A stretch of DNA of 64,000 nt from JAHBNG01 sp039028975 (GCA_039028975.1 JBCCHB010000011.1:90190-154189), one strand, 5' to 3'; counted from the stretch's first letter, positions 8,771 to 17,848 are shown. Numbers and translations are program-made. Notes: generated from the letters alone by a model not told the origin.

Positions 8771-10582
8771 ATGACGAGGATCGCCATTAACGACCTAAAA
8801 GTCAAATATCCGGGCCGCGATCAACCCACACTGCGCAATATCAAATTGATCTTTGAAGAAGGGCAGACGGTGCTGCTTTTGGGGTCTTCGGGTAGCGGTA
8901 AGAGTACGTTGGGGCTAACGTTAAATGGGCTGATTCCTCAATCGCTCGGCGCGGAGATGAGTGGAGAGGTGTTGGTAGATGGGCTGAATACAGCGACAAC
9001 GCCGACGTCCACTCTGGCCCAAAAAGTGGGCGTCGTCTTTCAGGATCCCGAGGCTCAATTCGTGACGCTCAAGGTTGAAGATGAGATCCTCTTTGGTCTG
9101 GAAAACTTGCGCCAACTGCCAGAGTCGATGCCAGGCAAAATCAACAAGGCACTGACCCAGGTAAAGATGATTCGCTATCGTCAGTCACGGGTCGATCAGC
9201 TTTCGGGCGGGCAGAAACAGCGGATTGCCCTGGCCTGTCTGCTTGCCATGGAGCCACAGTTCCTGATCTTTGATGAACCCACCGCGAACCTGGATCCAGT
9301 AGGCACGGAGGATGTCTTTGCTCTACTATCGGAGATCAAGGCCCAAAGCAAGCATACTCTGCTCTTGATTGAGCATAAGTTGGACGCTTTAATCCATCTT
9401 ATCGACCGAGTTGTCGTACTGGGCCAAGACGGGGGCGTCCTTACCGATGGTTCTCCTAGTATTGTCTTCTACGAGGAGGCGAATCTGCTTCAGGAGCATG
9501 GAATCTGGATCCCCCAAATGTGCCTTTTGGGGCAGGCGCTGCGACGGCGTGGATTGCTGCCCAACGCGCGGCCTCTGACCGTCGAGGAGATGGCCGAGGT
9601 GCTTGAGCAATTGCTTCAAGAGTCTGGTAGTACTGCAATAGATCACGCTGAGCTGGACTCCATCTCCAGGATCGCGGATTCAGAGAAGTTCAATGACAGT
9701 TCGAATTCTGTAGGGCCAATAGGAGACGAGCCAGGGGCAGAGGTCAATCCGCCATCCATACTTCGGGTCCGCAACCTTTCGTTCTCGTATGGACCCAAAG
9801 CCGTTCTCAAAAATATCTACCTGGATATTCCTGTTGGTGACTTTCTGGCCATTGTGGGTGCCAATGGCGCAGGGAAAACGACGCTTGCCCAGCACATGAT
9901 GGGCATCTTACCTGCATCTGCTGGTCACACTGAGGTGCAGGGCAGAGACATGACCCAGATTCCAGCCAGCGATCTGGCCAAACAGGTTGGCTACGTCTTT
10001 CAGAATCCAGAGCATCAGTTCATTACCAACAGCGTGATCGACGAGGTTGCATACGGACTGCGGGTAGCTGGCGAAACAGAAGCAAATATCATCCAGAAGA
10101 GTGAGGCGATGTTAGAGCGCTTTGGTCTGATTCGTTACGCCACGGCATCACCATTTACGCTCAGCCACGGCGAAAAACGGCGGCTGAGCGTAGCCATCAT
10201 GTTGGCGATGGGGCAGCAGATGCTCATTCTGGATGAGCCGACCTTCGGCCAGGATCAGCGCAACGCCGATGCCATCATGACACTGCTGCAAACACTCAAT
10301 CAAGAGGGACGCACCATTGTCATGATCACCCATGATATGCAGCTCGTTGCCACCTATGCCAAACGCGTTGCCGTCATGATTGAAGGAGAAATTCCCTTTA
10401 CAGGCACTCCGGCTGAACTATTCGAGGAACCCGATCTGTTGAGCAATGCAAACCTAGCCCTACCGCCCATCGCTCAACTAGTGGAGTGGCTCAAACAGAA
10501 TGGCCGTGAACGATTCCCAGACAGTCAGCATACAACCTTGACTATCGACGACTTTCTCAATCAATTCATTAGCGAATTGTAA
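8771..10582 (+). CDS. YkoD-like ECF transporter ATPase, two fused NBDs
   Basis: 603 residues with two ABC ATPase domains in one chain. Domain 1 has Walker A GSSGSGKST (Lys about 44), VFQDPEAQFV, LSGGQKQR and Walker B FLIFDEP. Domain 2 has GANGAGKTT, VFQNPEHQF, a degenerate signature LSHGEKRR and Walker B MLILDEP. Each domain has the ECF Q-loop form FQ(D/N)PExQF. This fused A1A2 layout is that of YkoD. I chose ATG 8771, with AAAGG nine bases upstream, over an in-frame TTG one codon earlier. With the T-component at 10642 it should power the three S-components upstream. Confidence 0.92.
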   Translation: MTRIAINDLKVKYPGRDQPTLRNIKLIFEEGQTVLLLGSSGSGKSTLGLTLNGLIPQSLGAEMSGEVLVDGLNTATTPTSTLAQKVGVVFQDPEAQFVTLKVEDEILFGLENLRQLPESMPGKINKALTQVKMIRYRQSRVDQLSGGQKQRIALACLLAMEPQFLIFDEPTANLDPVGTEDVFALLSEIKAQSKHTLLLIEHKLDALIHLIDRVVVLGQDGGVLTDGSPSIVFYEEANLLQEHGIWIPQMCLLGQALRRRGLLPNARPLTVEEMAEVLEQLLQESGSTAIDHAELDSISRIADSEKFNDSSNSVGPIGDEPGAEVNPPSILRVRNLSFSYGPKAVLKNIYLDIPVGDFLAIVGANGAGKTTLAQHMMGILPASAGHTEVQGRDMTQIPASDLAKQVGYVFQNPEHQFITNSVIDEVAYGLRVAGETEANIIQKSEAMLERFGLIRYATASPFTLSHGEKRRLSVAIMLAMGQQMLILDEPTFGQDQRNADAIMTLLQTLNQEGRTIVMITHDMQLVATYAKRVAVMIEGEIPFTGTPAELFEEPDLLSNANLALPPIAQLVEWLKQNGRERFPDSQHTTLTIDDFLNQFISEL

Positions 10583-10647
10583 ATGGTGAATGGTGAATAG
10601 CGAACGGTGAATTGTGACCAATGACCAATGACTAAGGACCAATGACC
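10582..10647. repeat. Heptamer array between ECF ATPase and T-component
   Basis: Units change along the array from GGTGAAT to GACCAAT, and the last one supplies ATG 10642 of the T-component gene. The segment CTAAGGACCAATG carries an AAGGA that could act as a ribosome site, though very close to the ATG. Confidence 0.75.
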
Positions 10648-11466
10648 ACCAGCCCATTCTACGTCGAATCCGATTCCTTTCTGCATCGCCTAAATCCCCT
10701 AAGCAAGGTGTTGGCACCGATGCCTGTCCTGCTATTCGTGGCGTTGACAACCGATCCGTGGACACCGCTTGCGTTTATTTCGCTGTGTGTCGTTGTTATC
10801 CTCGGGCTAGGTCAGATTCCGCTGGATCGCTTTCTGCGGATTGCCCTACCGATGGCGGTGCTCATGTTGGGGTATCTGTTGATCTACCCATTGGTTGTGC
10901 GGGCCGAACTGGTGGAGAATTCGCCGCTTCTTTTTCGGCTCGGGCCACTATCAGTCTATCAAGCGGGCGTCCTCTTTGGTTTGGCGACGGCTTTGCGGAT
11001 CTACACGCTGCTGTTGCTCACCCTGCCCTTTTCGTTCACGACGGATGCCACCGACTTTATTCGGGCGCTAGTGCAGCAGTGGCGGCTGCCCTATCGGCTG
11101 GGATATGGTGCAATGGCCGCTTTTCGCTTTGTGCCAATGCTACAGAGCGAATTGAACGTGATCCAGGCTGCTCATCGGGTCCGTGGTCTGGCAGACGATG
11201 GCGGCCTACAGGCCCAGTTTACGCGGATGAGGCGTTATGCCATTCCGTTGCTGGCAACAGCCATCCGTCAGGCGGAGCGTACGGCCCTGGCCATGGATGG
11301 GCGGGCCTTTGGCGCATTTGAGACGCGCACCTACTATAAGCAGATGAGCTTTGGTGCAAGAGACTATCTCTTCGTGGGCGGATTTTGGGTCATCAGTTTG
11401 TTGATTGTGATGTGGCTACGCTGGGCAGGGCTGATGGGGCCGCTCGTTCTGTTTCAGCGTTTGTGA
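10642..11466 (+). CDS. YkoC-like ECF transporter T-component (EcfT)
   Basis: 274 residues, about five helices. The two coupling motifs of EcfT proteins are visible: AHRVRGLADDGG near residue 180 and LAMDGRAFGAF near residue 215 (Ala-Arg-Gly type motifs that dock onto the ATPases). The N-terminus SFLHRLNPLSKVLAP is also typical. It completes the ECF module: three S-components, double ATPase and T-component. Located in the cytoplasmic membrane. Confidence 0.9.
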   Translation: MTTSPFYVESDSFLHRLNPLSKVLAPMPVLLFVALTTDPWTPLAFISLCVVVILGLGQIPLDRFLRIALPMAVLMLGYLLIYPLVVRAELVENSPLLFRLGPLSVYQAGVLFGLATALRIYTLLLLTLPFSFTTDATDFIRALVQQWRLPYRLGYGAMAAFRFVPMLQSELNVIQAAHRVRGLADDGGLQAQFTRMRRYAIPLLATAIRQAERTALAMDGRAFGAFETRTYYKQMSFGARDYLFVGGFWVISLLIVMWLRWAGLMGPLVLFQRL

Positions 11467-11494
11467 AATGAGATCAGTAAATAGTGAATAGGAA

Positions 11495-11857
11495 ATGGTA
11501 ACCGAACCCAAAATGGATAATCATATGCTTTTAAAACCGATTGATATTCGAGACATCCAACAAACAGAAGATAGTCTCTTAATTATTGACGTTCGCAGCG
11601 TAGAGGAGTATGAAGTTGGGCATGTTGAGGGTGCGGTGCATATTCCAATCGACGAGCTATCAGAGCACTTACAATCATTGGACGTAGATCAAACAATTGT
11701 CACCTACTGCATGATGAATCATCCAGGCACTTCACGTGGCGAACGGGCCGCTGCCCTATTACGTGAGCAAGGCTTTAACGCTTACACATTGGATGGCGGA
11801 CTACCCGCCTGGAAGGTCGCCAGGATGCCAATGGCTTTGGTCGAAAGTGACAAATGA
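11495..11857 (+). CDS. Rhodanese-like domain protein
   Basis: About 120 residues, a single rhodanese domain: LLIIDVRSVEEYEVGHVEGAVHIPIDEL, then the active-site loop TYCMMNHPGTSRGERAA and a DGGLPAWK end. The catalytic Cys is present, but the loop after it (CMMNHPGTSR) is longer than the usual six-residue loop, so substrate preference may differ from thiosulfate sulfurtransferases. Starts at 11495, 11513 or 11525 are all possible; the domain needs only the last. Likely cytoplasmic sulfur-carrier or Fe-S support for the island, by context only. Confidence 0.8.
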   Translation: MVTEPKMDNHMLLKPIDIRDIQQTEDSLLIIDVRSVEEYEVGHVEGAVHIPIDELSEHLQSLDVDQTIVTYCMMNHPGTSRGERAAALLREQGFNAYTLDGGLPAWKVARMPMALVESDK

Positions 11858-11879
11858 CAGATGACAAAGGACACACCCA

Positions 11880-12371
11880 GTGATAAATCCAAGGCTACTT
11901 CTGGTTGATGGCGCAATCCTGACTGCTTTCTTTGCCCTCTTTGTTGTTGGCACACTCATCTGGAAGCCGCGCTTGTGGATACAGGATTTTCCCGAGGATA
12001 TCCAAGCACTTGCAGCGCCCAAAACCGATGCCGAGCAGTGGTTAACGGCTTGGCTGGTCATCCCTTGGTTCATCCTGCTGATGGGTGGATTTTTAGTTGC
12101 GGGCGGTCGTTATGGAATTGCCAACGGATTTTGGGGATTGACGCTGCACATCTATCTTCTCTGGCAGATAACCAATCTCTTTGACTTGGTTATCATCGAC
12201 TGGATTGGCATGCATCTGATTGATCCACAAAACCCACCTTTTCCCGGCACCGAAGGCGCAAAGGGATACCGCGACTACAGATTTCACTTAATCGGTTTTC
12301 TCAAGGGTAGCGTGATGGGCCTTGGGGTAGCACTCTTTATCGGCGGCTTCATATGGATTATGCCCGGGTAG
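11880..12371 (+). CDS. Four-helix membrane protein, unknown family
   Basis: 163 residues from a GTG start with AAAGGA nine bases upstream. Four predicted helices: residues about 8-25, 60-80, 85-110 and 138-160. A conserved-looking polar stretch, DWIGMHLIDPQNPPFPGTEG, lies between helices 3 and 4 and ends in GYRDYRFH. I do not recognise the family. It lies in the metal island between the rhodanese and an O-methyltransferase, with the same strand and short spacers. Confidence 0.65.
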   Translation: MINPRLLLVDGAILTAFFALFVVGTLIWKPRLWIQDFPEDIQALAAPKTDAEQWLTAWLVIPWFILLMGGFLVAGGRYGIANGFWGLTLHIYLLWQITNLFDLVIIDWIGMHLIDPQNPPFPGTEGAKGYRDYRFHLIGFLKGSVMGLGVALFIGGFIWIMPG

Positions 12372-12467
12372 GGCTTCGGATATTTGTCGATTGCTACTCG
12401 TCCGTTGTGGCGGAGCCAATAACCTGTCAATTCTATTCAGGACGAAACAACCAACTACCAATAACCA

Positions 12468-13181
12468 ATGACAACCATACTAAACAGACTCAAAAACCTA
12501 ATTCAGAGAGACAATTCAGTTAGCTCTCGCAACATCACGGTGACCGACACGCTCTACGAGTACATTCTCAACAACTCACTGCGGGATTCCGATATTCTGC
12601 GTCGCCTGCGTGAAGAGACCAGCCGCGACCGCGAGGGTGACATGCAGGTTGGGCCAGAACAGGGACAGTTTTTGGGATTGCTGGTCACCCTACTCCAGGC
12701 GAAGCGAACCATCGAGGTAGGCGTCTTTACGGGCTACTCAACGCTTTGTACTGCTTTGGCTTTGCCCGAAGACGGTCAGCTCATCGCCTGCGACGTGAGT
12801 GACGTGTGGACAAGCGTTGGGCAGCGCTACTGGCAGGAGGCAGGCGTCGCCCACAAGATTGAACTGCATTTGGCTCCGGCTGCTGAAACCCTTGAGGGCA
12901 TGCTAGAGCAAGACGAAGCTGGAAAATTCGACTTTGCCTTTATTGATGCCGACAAAACCGGCTACGACACCTACTACGAGCAATGCTTGAAGCTGATACG
13001 TTCTGGCGGCCTAATTGCCATCGACAACGTGCTCTGGGGTGGCGCAGTCGCCAACAGTGCAAGGCAGGACAGTGACACCCAAGCGCTGCGTGAACTCAAC
13101 GCCAAGCTACATAAAGACGAACGAATCCACCTCAGCCTGCTGCCCATTGGGGATGGTGTTACTTTGGCAGTGAAAAAGTAG
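12468..13181 (+). CDS. O-methyltransferase, CCoAOMT-like (family 3)
   Basis: 237 residues. TIEVGVFTGYSTLCTALALP is motif I. FIDADKTGYDTYYEQ supplies the metal-binding Asp, and IAIDNVLWGGAV carries the second Asp-Asn pair used by cation-dependent catechol-type O-methyltransferases. Such enzymes methylate vicinal hydroxyls, so a catecholate siderophore or its precursor is a plausible substrate given the neighbours; this is inference. Start codon ATG 12468 lies at the end of an ACCAATA/ACCAATG heptamer run, as elsewhere. Confidence 0.88.
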   Translation: MTTILNRLKNLIQRDNSVSSRNITVTDTLYEYILNNSLRDSDILRRLREETSRDREGDMQVGPEQGQFLGLLVTLLQAKRTIEVGVFTGYSTLCTALALPEDGQLIACDVSDVWTSVGQRYWQEAGVAHKIELHLAPAAETLEGMLEQDEAGKFDFAFIDADKTGYDTYYEQCLKLIRSGGLIAIDNVLWGGAVANSARQDSDTQALRELNAKLHKDERIHLSLLPIGDGVTLAVKK

Positions 13182-13290
13182 TTTATTGTCATTAGTCATT
13201 TGTGCTTGGCGGCTGCACGCCTAAAAACGAGTGACCAAGAACAAACAACCACTGACGGATAACGGATAACCACACAAAAAGGAAAAACAG

Positions 13291-14445
13291 ATGAAACGAA
13301 CAAACCAACTTTTTGCATTGTTGCTCCTGCTAGGGCTACTGAGTGCCTGTGTTGCAGTCGAGCCAGCCGCCGAAGCTGGGGAAGAAGCGACAGCTAGCGA
13401 ATCAACTGGGGACGAATCGGCAGACACCAGTGAAGATTCATCAATGGCTGCTAATGTCGATACCAGCGACCTTATTCCAGACGTACAGGTTGAGGGCTTT
13501 CCCACGTTTGCTCCGGCACAGCCGTTAATGGAAGTAATCAGCCGTAACGATGAAACCGTTGCCATCAAGCATACCTACGGCGAAACAGAAATTCCGGCTA
13601 ATCCCCAGCGTATCTTTGTCAACGACATGGCCACCATGCAGATTCTGCTCTCCATCGGCGTGACGCCTGCAGGTGTCGCTAGCTTTTTGGAGGAGCTACC
13701 CGCAGCCCTGCAAGGCAAGGCCGATGGTGTTGAACTGCTCATCGATGCCACAGGCGAAGGCGTCGGAATCGAAGCGCTGGCTGCGCTTGGTCCCGATCTG
13801 ATCCTGGGACATGGACAGTTTTCGCCCGGTCAAATTACGGAAGAGCAGTACGAACTCTATAGCGAGATTGCGCCGACGGTGGCCTTTAGCGGAAACCCCT
13901 TCTTCTACTGGAAAGAGTCTACGCTGGAGCTAGCCGAGTTCTTTGGCGTGCCAGAAAAGGGCGTTGAGGTACTGACCGATTACAACAATCAGATTGCGGA
14001 CTTTCGCGCACAGGCCGAAGAAGCCGTCGGTGACGAATCAGTCACGATTCTGCTCCTCTTTGACACGACTATGTGGCTCTACAGCGTCGGCGGCGATATG
14101 GGTGCCGGTTATACGCCTCTTTCTGTTACTACGTGGGCCTACCGAGAATTGGGCTTAACACCGGGACCAGAGGTAGCTGGCCTAGCTGGAGAAGAGCTTT
14201 GGGCTGAAGTTTCTTTAGAGCTAATCCCAGAGTTAAAGGGCGATCATATGGTCGTCTTCCCCAACGCTTACGGTGGTGACGAGATTGGTTCTGGATTGGA
14301 TGACTACCTAGACTCACCTCTCTGGCAGACGGTACCGGCGGTGGCATCGGGTAACGTCCATCAACTTACAGCCAACAACTCAATTGAGGGATATTGGACG
14401 ACGCCGTACTTAATTGAGCAGTTTATCAACGAACTAGCCAAGTAA
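13291..14445 (+). CDS. Iron-siderophore-binding lipoprotein (1 of 2)
   Basis: 384 residues. Lipoprotein signal MKRTNQLFALLLLLGLLSAC with lipobox LSAC, an acidic Glu/Ala/Ser-rich linker to about residue 70, then a periplasmic-binding-protein-2 (FepB/FatB/FhuD-like) domain: NPQRIFVNDMATMQILLSIGVTPAGV, LGPDLILGH, and IEGYWTTPYLIEQ at the end. A good AAGGA ribosome site precedes ATG 13291. It delivers ferric siderophore to the FecCD permeases of the island. Lipid anchoring fits a monoderm cell envelope, as expected for Chloroflexota. Confidence 0.92.
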   Translation: MKRTNQLFALLLLLGLLSACVAVEPAAEAGEEATASESTGDESADTSEDSSMAANVDTSDLIPDVQVEGFPTFAPAQPLMEVISRNDETVAIKHTYGETEIPANPQRIFVNDMATMQILLSIGVTPAGVASFLEELPAALQGKADGVELLIDATGEGVGIEALAALGPDLILGHGQFSPGQITEEQYELYSEIAPTVAFSGNPFFYWKESTLELAEFFGVPEKGVEVLTDYNNQIADFRAQAEEAVGDESVTILLLFDTTMWLYSVGGDMGAGYTPLSVTTWAYRELGLTPGPEVAGLAGEELWAEVSLELIPELKGDHMVVFPNAYGGDEIGSGLDDYLDSPLWQTVPAVASGNVHQLTANNSIEGYWTTPYLIEQFINELAK

Positions 14446-14501
14446 GATGCCGTCTCTGATCCTTTGTCATTCGTCCGTTGTCATTTGTCCCGAAATGCCC
14501 A

Positions 14502-14573
14502 ACGACCAGTAACCAATGACCAGTAACCAATGACCAGCTAATGACCAGTAACCAATGACCAATGACAATAAAC
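14502..14573. repeat. Heptamer array between the two siderophore-binding proteins
   Basis: GACCAGTAACCAAT units repeated with period 7 or 14 over about 70 bases. It ends in ATGACAATAAACATG, providing a candidate start at 14562 four codons before the likelier start at 14574. Confidence 0.8.
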
Positions 14574-15569
14574 ATGAAAAGAACTACATTACTCACATTG
14601 ATTTACCTGCTGCTGGTTGGCTGCGCTGCCCCTGTTCAACTGGATACAGTAGACTCTACTGAAACGGAAGAATCCGCAATCGCTGAAGCCCCAGTCGAAA
14701 CCGCTGGCTTCCCAGTGACGATTGTCCACGATGCGGGTGAAATCACGCTAGATCAACCTGCCGAGCGCATCGTCGTCATGTCCGAGGAGATGATCGAGCT
14801 GGCCATTGCCCTCGACGCTAAGCTGGTTGGCGTAGGCGCAGGACGGAATGAACCTGTCGATGGCAAATTGCCCGAAATGCCTTATCTGGAACGACCCATA
14901 GTGGGCGAGCCAGTCTACCTTGATGCGCAGCAGCCCAGCATGGAGGCCATCTTTGCGCTGGAGCCGGATCTGATCTTCCGTAATGGTCCACCGGCTGGAT
15001 TTGATGACGAGTTTCGCGAACAGTTTGAGCAGATTGCACCAACGCTTACCTATGTTGCTGCCGAACCGGGTGGCTGGAAGAACGCTCTGCGCGGCCTAGC
15101 CATGGCCCTTGGCCGCACAGAGCTAGCAGAGCAGACAATTGCGGACTACGATGCCCGCGTTGCTGAATTGCAGGCCGAAATGGCTCCAGTTGTGGAGCAA
15201 GCCCCCGACGTAACTCTATTGGTCGGCAGTCCCGATGTGCTGGGCATTGTGGATGAGCAATTCGCCATTGGTGGCATCATGCAGACTTTGGGCTTCACCC
15301 TGAGCGTGCCGGAGAGCATCGAAATGCCACCGTTTGGCTACAATCAGATCTCACCCGAAATTCTTGGCGAAGTCACTGCGGAAACAATCGTGCAGATGCG
15401 CCGCTTCGATGGTAAAGAATATGCTGGCGATGAGATTCTGAACAGCCTCGAAATCCCCGTCCTCCTCACCGAAATTCGGCAGGGAATGCCTTATGCTGGT
15501 CCTTTTGCCGAAGTCATCTATTTAGAGAGCTTCGCCAACGGTTTCAGGGAGCAGTATCTGTCAGAATAG
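14574..15569 (+). CDS. Iron-siderophore-binding lipoprotein (2 of 2)
   Basis: About 331 residues. MKRTTLLTLIYLLLVGCAAP is a lipoprotein signal with lipobox LVGC. A short acidic linker leads into the FepB-like binding fold: PAERIVVMSEEMIELAIALDAKLVGV, LEPDLIFRN and APTLTYVA. I prefer ATG 14574 to 14562 because the signal then begins with the usual basic residues and the extra four residues come from the repeat array. Diverged from the preceding binding protein, so the two probably recognise different ferric chelates. Twelve bases separate it from the next gene. Confidence 0.9.
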   Translation: MKRTTLLTLIYLLLVGCAAPVQLDTVDSTETEESAIAEAPVETAGFPVTIVHDAGEITLDQPAERIVVMSEEMIELAIALDAKLVGVGAGRNEPVDGKLPEMPYLERPIVGEPVYLDAQQPSMEAIFALEPDLIFRNGPPAGFDDEFREQFEQIAPTLTYVAAEPGGWKNALRGLAMALGRTELAEQTIADYDARVAELQAEMAPVVEQAPDVTLLVGSPDVLGIVDEQFAIGGIMQTLGFTLSVPESIEMPPFGYNQISPEILGEVTAETIVQMRRFDGKEYAGDEILNSLEIPVLLTEIRQGMPYAGPFAEVIYLESFANGFREQYLSE

Positions 15570-15580
15570 GAAAATTCAAT

Positions 15581-16603
15581 ATGACCGTAACAAAAACCAA
15601 AGAAAAAGCCTTCTGCAATGTCGCTGCCCGCGAACTTGGTCTCGATCCAGCAGGACATGCTGGCTCTTTCAACGATGCTGTACTGATTGAGACAAAGCTG
15701 CCTTGGGTGCGTTCGATCTATCAGGAAGCGGGTGCGCTGCCCCAAGAAGCCATCGATCTGATGGGGTTGTGGATGGAGCGCTACAAAGAGACCGGCGTAT
15801 TTGGTCACCGTCCGCTGCTCCTTGCGCCGGATAAAGAGTACTCCCAGGATGGCTATCGACGCGTTGTTTTTTACGACAAGCCGAGCGACGGCACACCCTT
15901 TGAGGCCTTCAGCCAGCGCGAATATCTGGTTCCAGATGAAGACTTGGGGTTGTTGCTGTGGGCACTCTTCGAGAAGCCAGAGACACTTCCCGAGTTTGAT
16001 GATTACCAGGTACCCATGGCCCAAATAGCACGCGACGTTCTTGTCTGTACCCACGGCACCATCGATGTAGCCTGCGCCAAGTTTGGTTATCCGCTTTACA
16101 AGATGCTGCGCGATGACTTTGCTGGCAAGCCCTGCTACGAAAATCTGCGCGTCTGGCGGGTCAGCCACTTTGGTGGCCACGTCTTTGCGCCTACGCTGAT
16201 GGATATGCCTACCGGACACTATTGGGCCTACATTGGCGAAGAGCAGGCTGCGCAAATTGTCGAGCGTAGCGGCGATGTATCCGGGCTGCGGGAACACTAC
16301 CGCGGCTGGGCGGGATTAGACCGCGGGTTCACTCAAGCCGCTGAGCGGGAACTTTGGCAGCAGAAAGGCTGGTCTTGGTTCGATGCACCCAAGAGCGGTC
16401 AAGTCATCGGCAAAGATGAGCAGGATGATCCGCAATGGGCCGATGTGCAACTTACATACATTCACGACGGCGTTGAAGAGGTCTACCAAGCACACGTTGA
16501 CATTGAGAAAACAATCGAAACGCATCCATCAACGGACAGAGATAATTTATACGCATACCCACAGTATCGAGTTGGTCCTTTGTCATTCGTCCAGGGTCCA
16601 TAG
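15581..16603 (+). CDS. Sucrase/ferredoxin-like (thioredoxin-fold [2Fe-2S]) protein
   Basis: 340 residues of the Suc_Fer-like family. VCTHGTIDVACAKFGYPLY near residue 155 gives a C-x8-C pair, and RVWRVSHFGGHVFAPTLM supplies the His-rich partner segment, as in thioredoxin-like ferredoxins. A domain with AQIVERSGDVSGLREHYRGWAG follows. It probably carries a [2Fe-2S] cluster and donates electrons, for example for ferric-siderophore reduction; that role is suggested by the neighbours. The last dozen residues (GPLSFVQGP) are read from heptamer-like repeats past about 16570, so the natural C-terminus may have been longer or different. Confidence 0.85.
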   Translation: MTVTKTKEKAFCNVAARELGLDPAGHAGSFNDAVLIETKLPWVRSIYQEAGALPQEAIDLMGLWMERYKETGVFGHRPLLLAPDKEYSQDGYRRVVFYDKPSDGTPFEAFSQREYLVPDEDLGLLLWALFEKPETLPEFDDYQVPMAQIARDVLVCTHGTIDVACAKFGYPLYKMLRDDFAGKPCYENLRVWRVSHFGGHVFAPTLMDMPTGHYWAYIGEEQAAQIVERSGDVSGLREHYRGWAGLDRGFTQAAERELWQQKGWSWFDAPKSGQVIGKDEQDDPQWADVQLTYIHDGVEEVYQAHVDIEKTIETHPSTDRDNLYAYPQYRVGPLSFVQGP

Positions 16604-16773
16604 TCCAGGGTCCTGAGTCTTTGGCTTTCTGGTCACTGGACATACAGTACGTAATGGTTCACGTTTGGTTAAAGAAAGCGGCGGTTGAGTATCAGAGTAT
16701 GGTGAACTGTTTAAAAAATAGAAGTTAAACTTACATTTTGTCCCGTAGGGACGCATAACTTTAGGAAATTAAC

Positions 16774-16956
16774 ATGGACGACAAAATTGAGATCACCACC
16801 GAAATTCAACGTGATCAAACCGAATGGCTGGAAGAAATGGCGAAAAAATATGAGCTGCCCGACTCAGCCAAAGTACTACGCGTCTTGCTCGACTATGCCA
16901 TGCAAGACGGTGATGAGGACGAAATATTTGACACGATCCGCTGTAATCATTGTTAG
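16774..16956 (+). CDS. Small ribbon-helix-helix-like protein with Cys-x2-Cys tail
   Basis: 60 residues with a good AGGA ribosome site. A short acidic strand (KIEITTEI) and two helices (QTEWLEEMAKKYELP, AKVLRVLLDYAM) have the outline of a ribbon-helix-helix DNA-binding protein. The tail ends CNHC, which could bind metal. The function is unknown; a metal-responsive regulator of the iron genes is one possibility. A short hairpin GTCCCGTAGGGAC lies about 25 bases upstream. Confidence 0.6.
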   Translation: MDDKIEITTEIQRDQTEWLEEMAKKYELPDSAKVLRVLLDYAMQDGDEDEIFDTIRCNHC

Positions 16957-17045
16957 TTGCTGGTCATTAGTTACTTGCCATTGGTCAGTTGTCACTTGAC
17001 GATAAAGCACTGCTGAAGCCTCTATTCATCACAAACAGGGAACAA

Positions 17046-17183
17046 ATGACTAACGACAAAGGGCAAATGACCAATCGTAACATACTCGCCCTGGGCTTGG
17101 TTAGCTTCTTCACTGCTCTTGGTGGTCTACTCGTTATTCTGCGTCTGCACTCAGTAATGCGGCCATTAATGATTGAGACATAA
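17046..17183 (+). pseudogene. Remnant of an MFS transporter N-terminus
   Basis: The frame after ATG 17067 reads NRNILALGLVSFFTALGG, then LLVILRLHSVMRP and a stop. The first part is very close to the opening of many MFS transporters (typically GLVSFFTD followed by a Ser/Glu-Met motif). The rest of such a protein is absent, so this looks like a leftover of a deleted gene. The lead (MTNDKGQMTN) is heptamer-encoded. A genuine single-helix small protein cannot be excluded. Confidence 0.4.
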
Positions 17184-17319
17184 TTGCCATTAGCTCAATA
17201 GCTAAACAAGGTTAATGTGAAATCTATTCTCGATTAACAAACTTGCTAATCCGTTCCTATGATTTGTGCCTCAAAATTGAGTGAAATAGGAGCGAAAATC
17301 ATGCTATTATTTAATAATA

Positions 17320-17823
17320 ATGACAGATGGCCAACTCGGACAAGCAAACCAGATCTACCAACATCTACTTGATAGCCAGCAATCTGTTATTCTTGCCACC
17401 ATGAGTGAGGATGGCTCACCGCTTTCGAGCTATGCACCCTGTGCTGTTGATAGCAACAAGAATTTCTACATATTTGTCAGCGCGCTCTCCCAACACACGG
17501 GCAATCTAATCCGTCACCAGCAAGCCAGCCTTATGCTCATTGCAGATGAAGCGGATTCATCCCAAATATTTGCCCGCGAGCGTCTCATCTTTCAGTGCAA
17601 GGTATCTCTGATCGAAAGGGATAGTGATGTGTGGGCAATATCATCAAAGCTTTATGGGGAACGCTTTGCAGATATGTTTCCGCTGTTGAGCTCGCTGAGT
17701 GATTTTTCGATGGTGCAGCTAACGCCTACTAGCGGTCAACTCATCGTTGGATTTGGGCAGGCTTACAACATTGGTGCAGACCTGACGACCCTGAACCACC
17801 GTAACCCAAGAGCAAATACCTAA
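17320..17823 (+). CDS. HugZ/HutZ-like haem-utilisation protein
   Basis: 167 residues of the pyridoxamine-phosphate-oxidase split-barrel superfamily. SVILATMSEDGSPLSSYAPC opens the barrel. FYIFVSALSQHTGNL and ASLMLIADE continue it, and GFGQAYNIGADLTTLNHRNP closes it. The last segment resembles the C-terminal haem-binding tail of HugZ/HutZ proteins, which bind haem and release its iron. The gene lies between other iron genes, and 25 bases separate it from the flavodoxin fusion, a potential electron donor for haem breakdown. Enzymatic activity is inferred. Confidence 0.8.
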   Translation: MTDGQLGQANQIYQHLLDSQQSVILATMSEDGSPLSSYAPCAVDSNKNFYIFVSALSQHTGNLIRHQQASLMLIADEADSSQIFARERLIFQCKVSLIERDSDVWAISSKLYGERFADMFPLLSSLSDFSMVQLTPTSGQLIVGFGQAYNIGADLTTLNHRNPRANT

Positions 17824-17848
17824 ACTCGTTCTAAGGAAACAATCACCC

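Noticed and set aside
15518..16297. A 259-codon minus-strand frame opposite the sucrase/ferredoxin-like gene
   Set aside because: Antisense shadow of a well-supported gene; no ribosome site and no recognisable domain.
16735..16760. Hairpin GTCCCGTAGGGAC as an operator for the small regulator-like gene
   Set aside because: The motif is short, occurs widely in bacterial spacers, and no second site supports a regulatory role.
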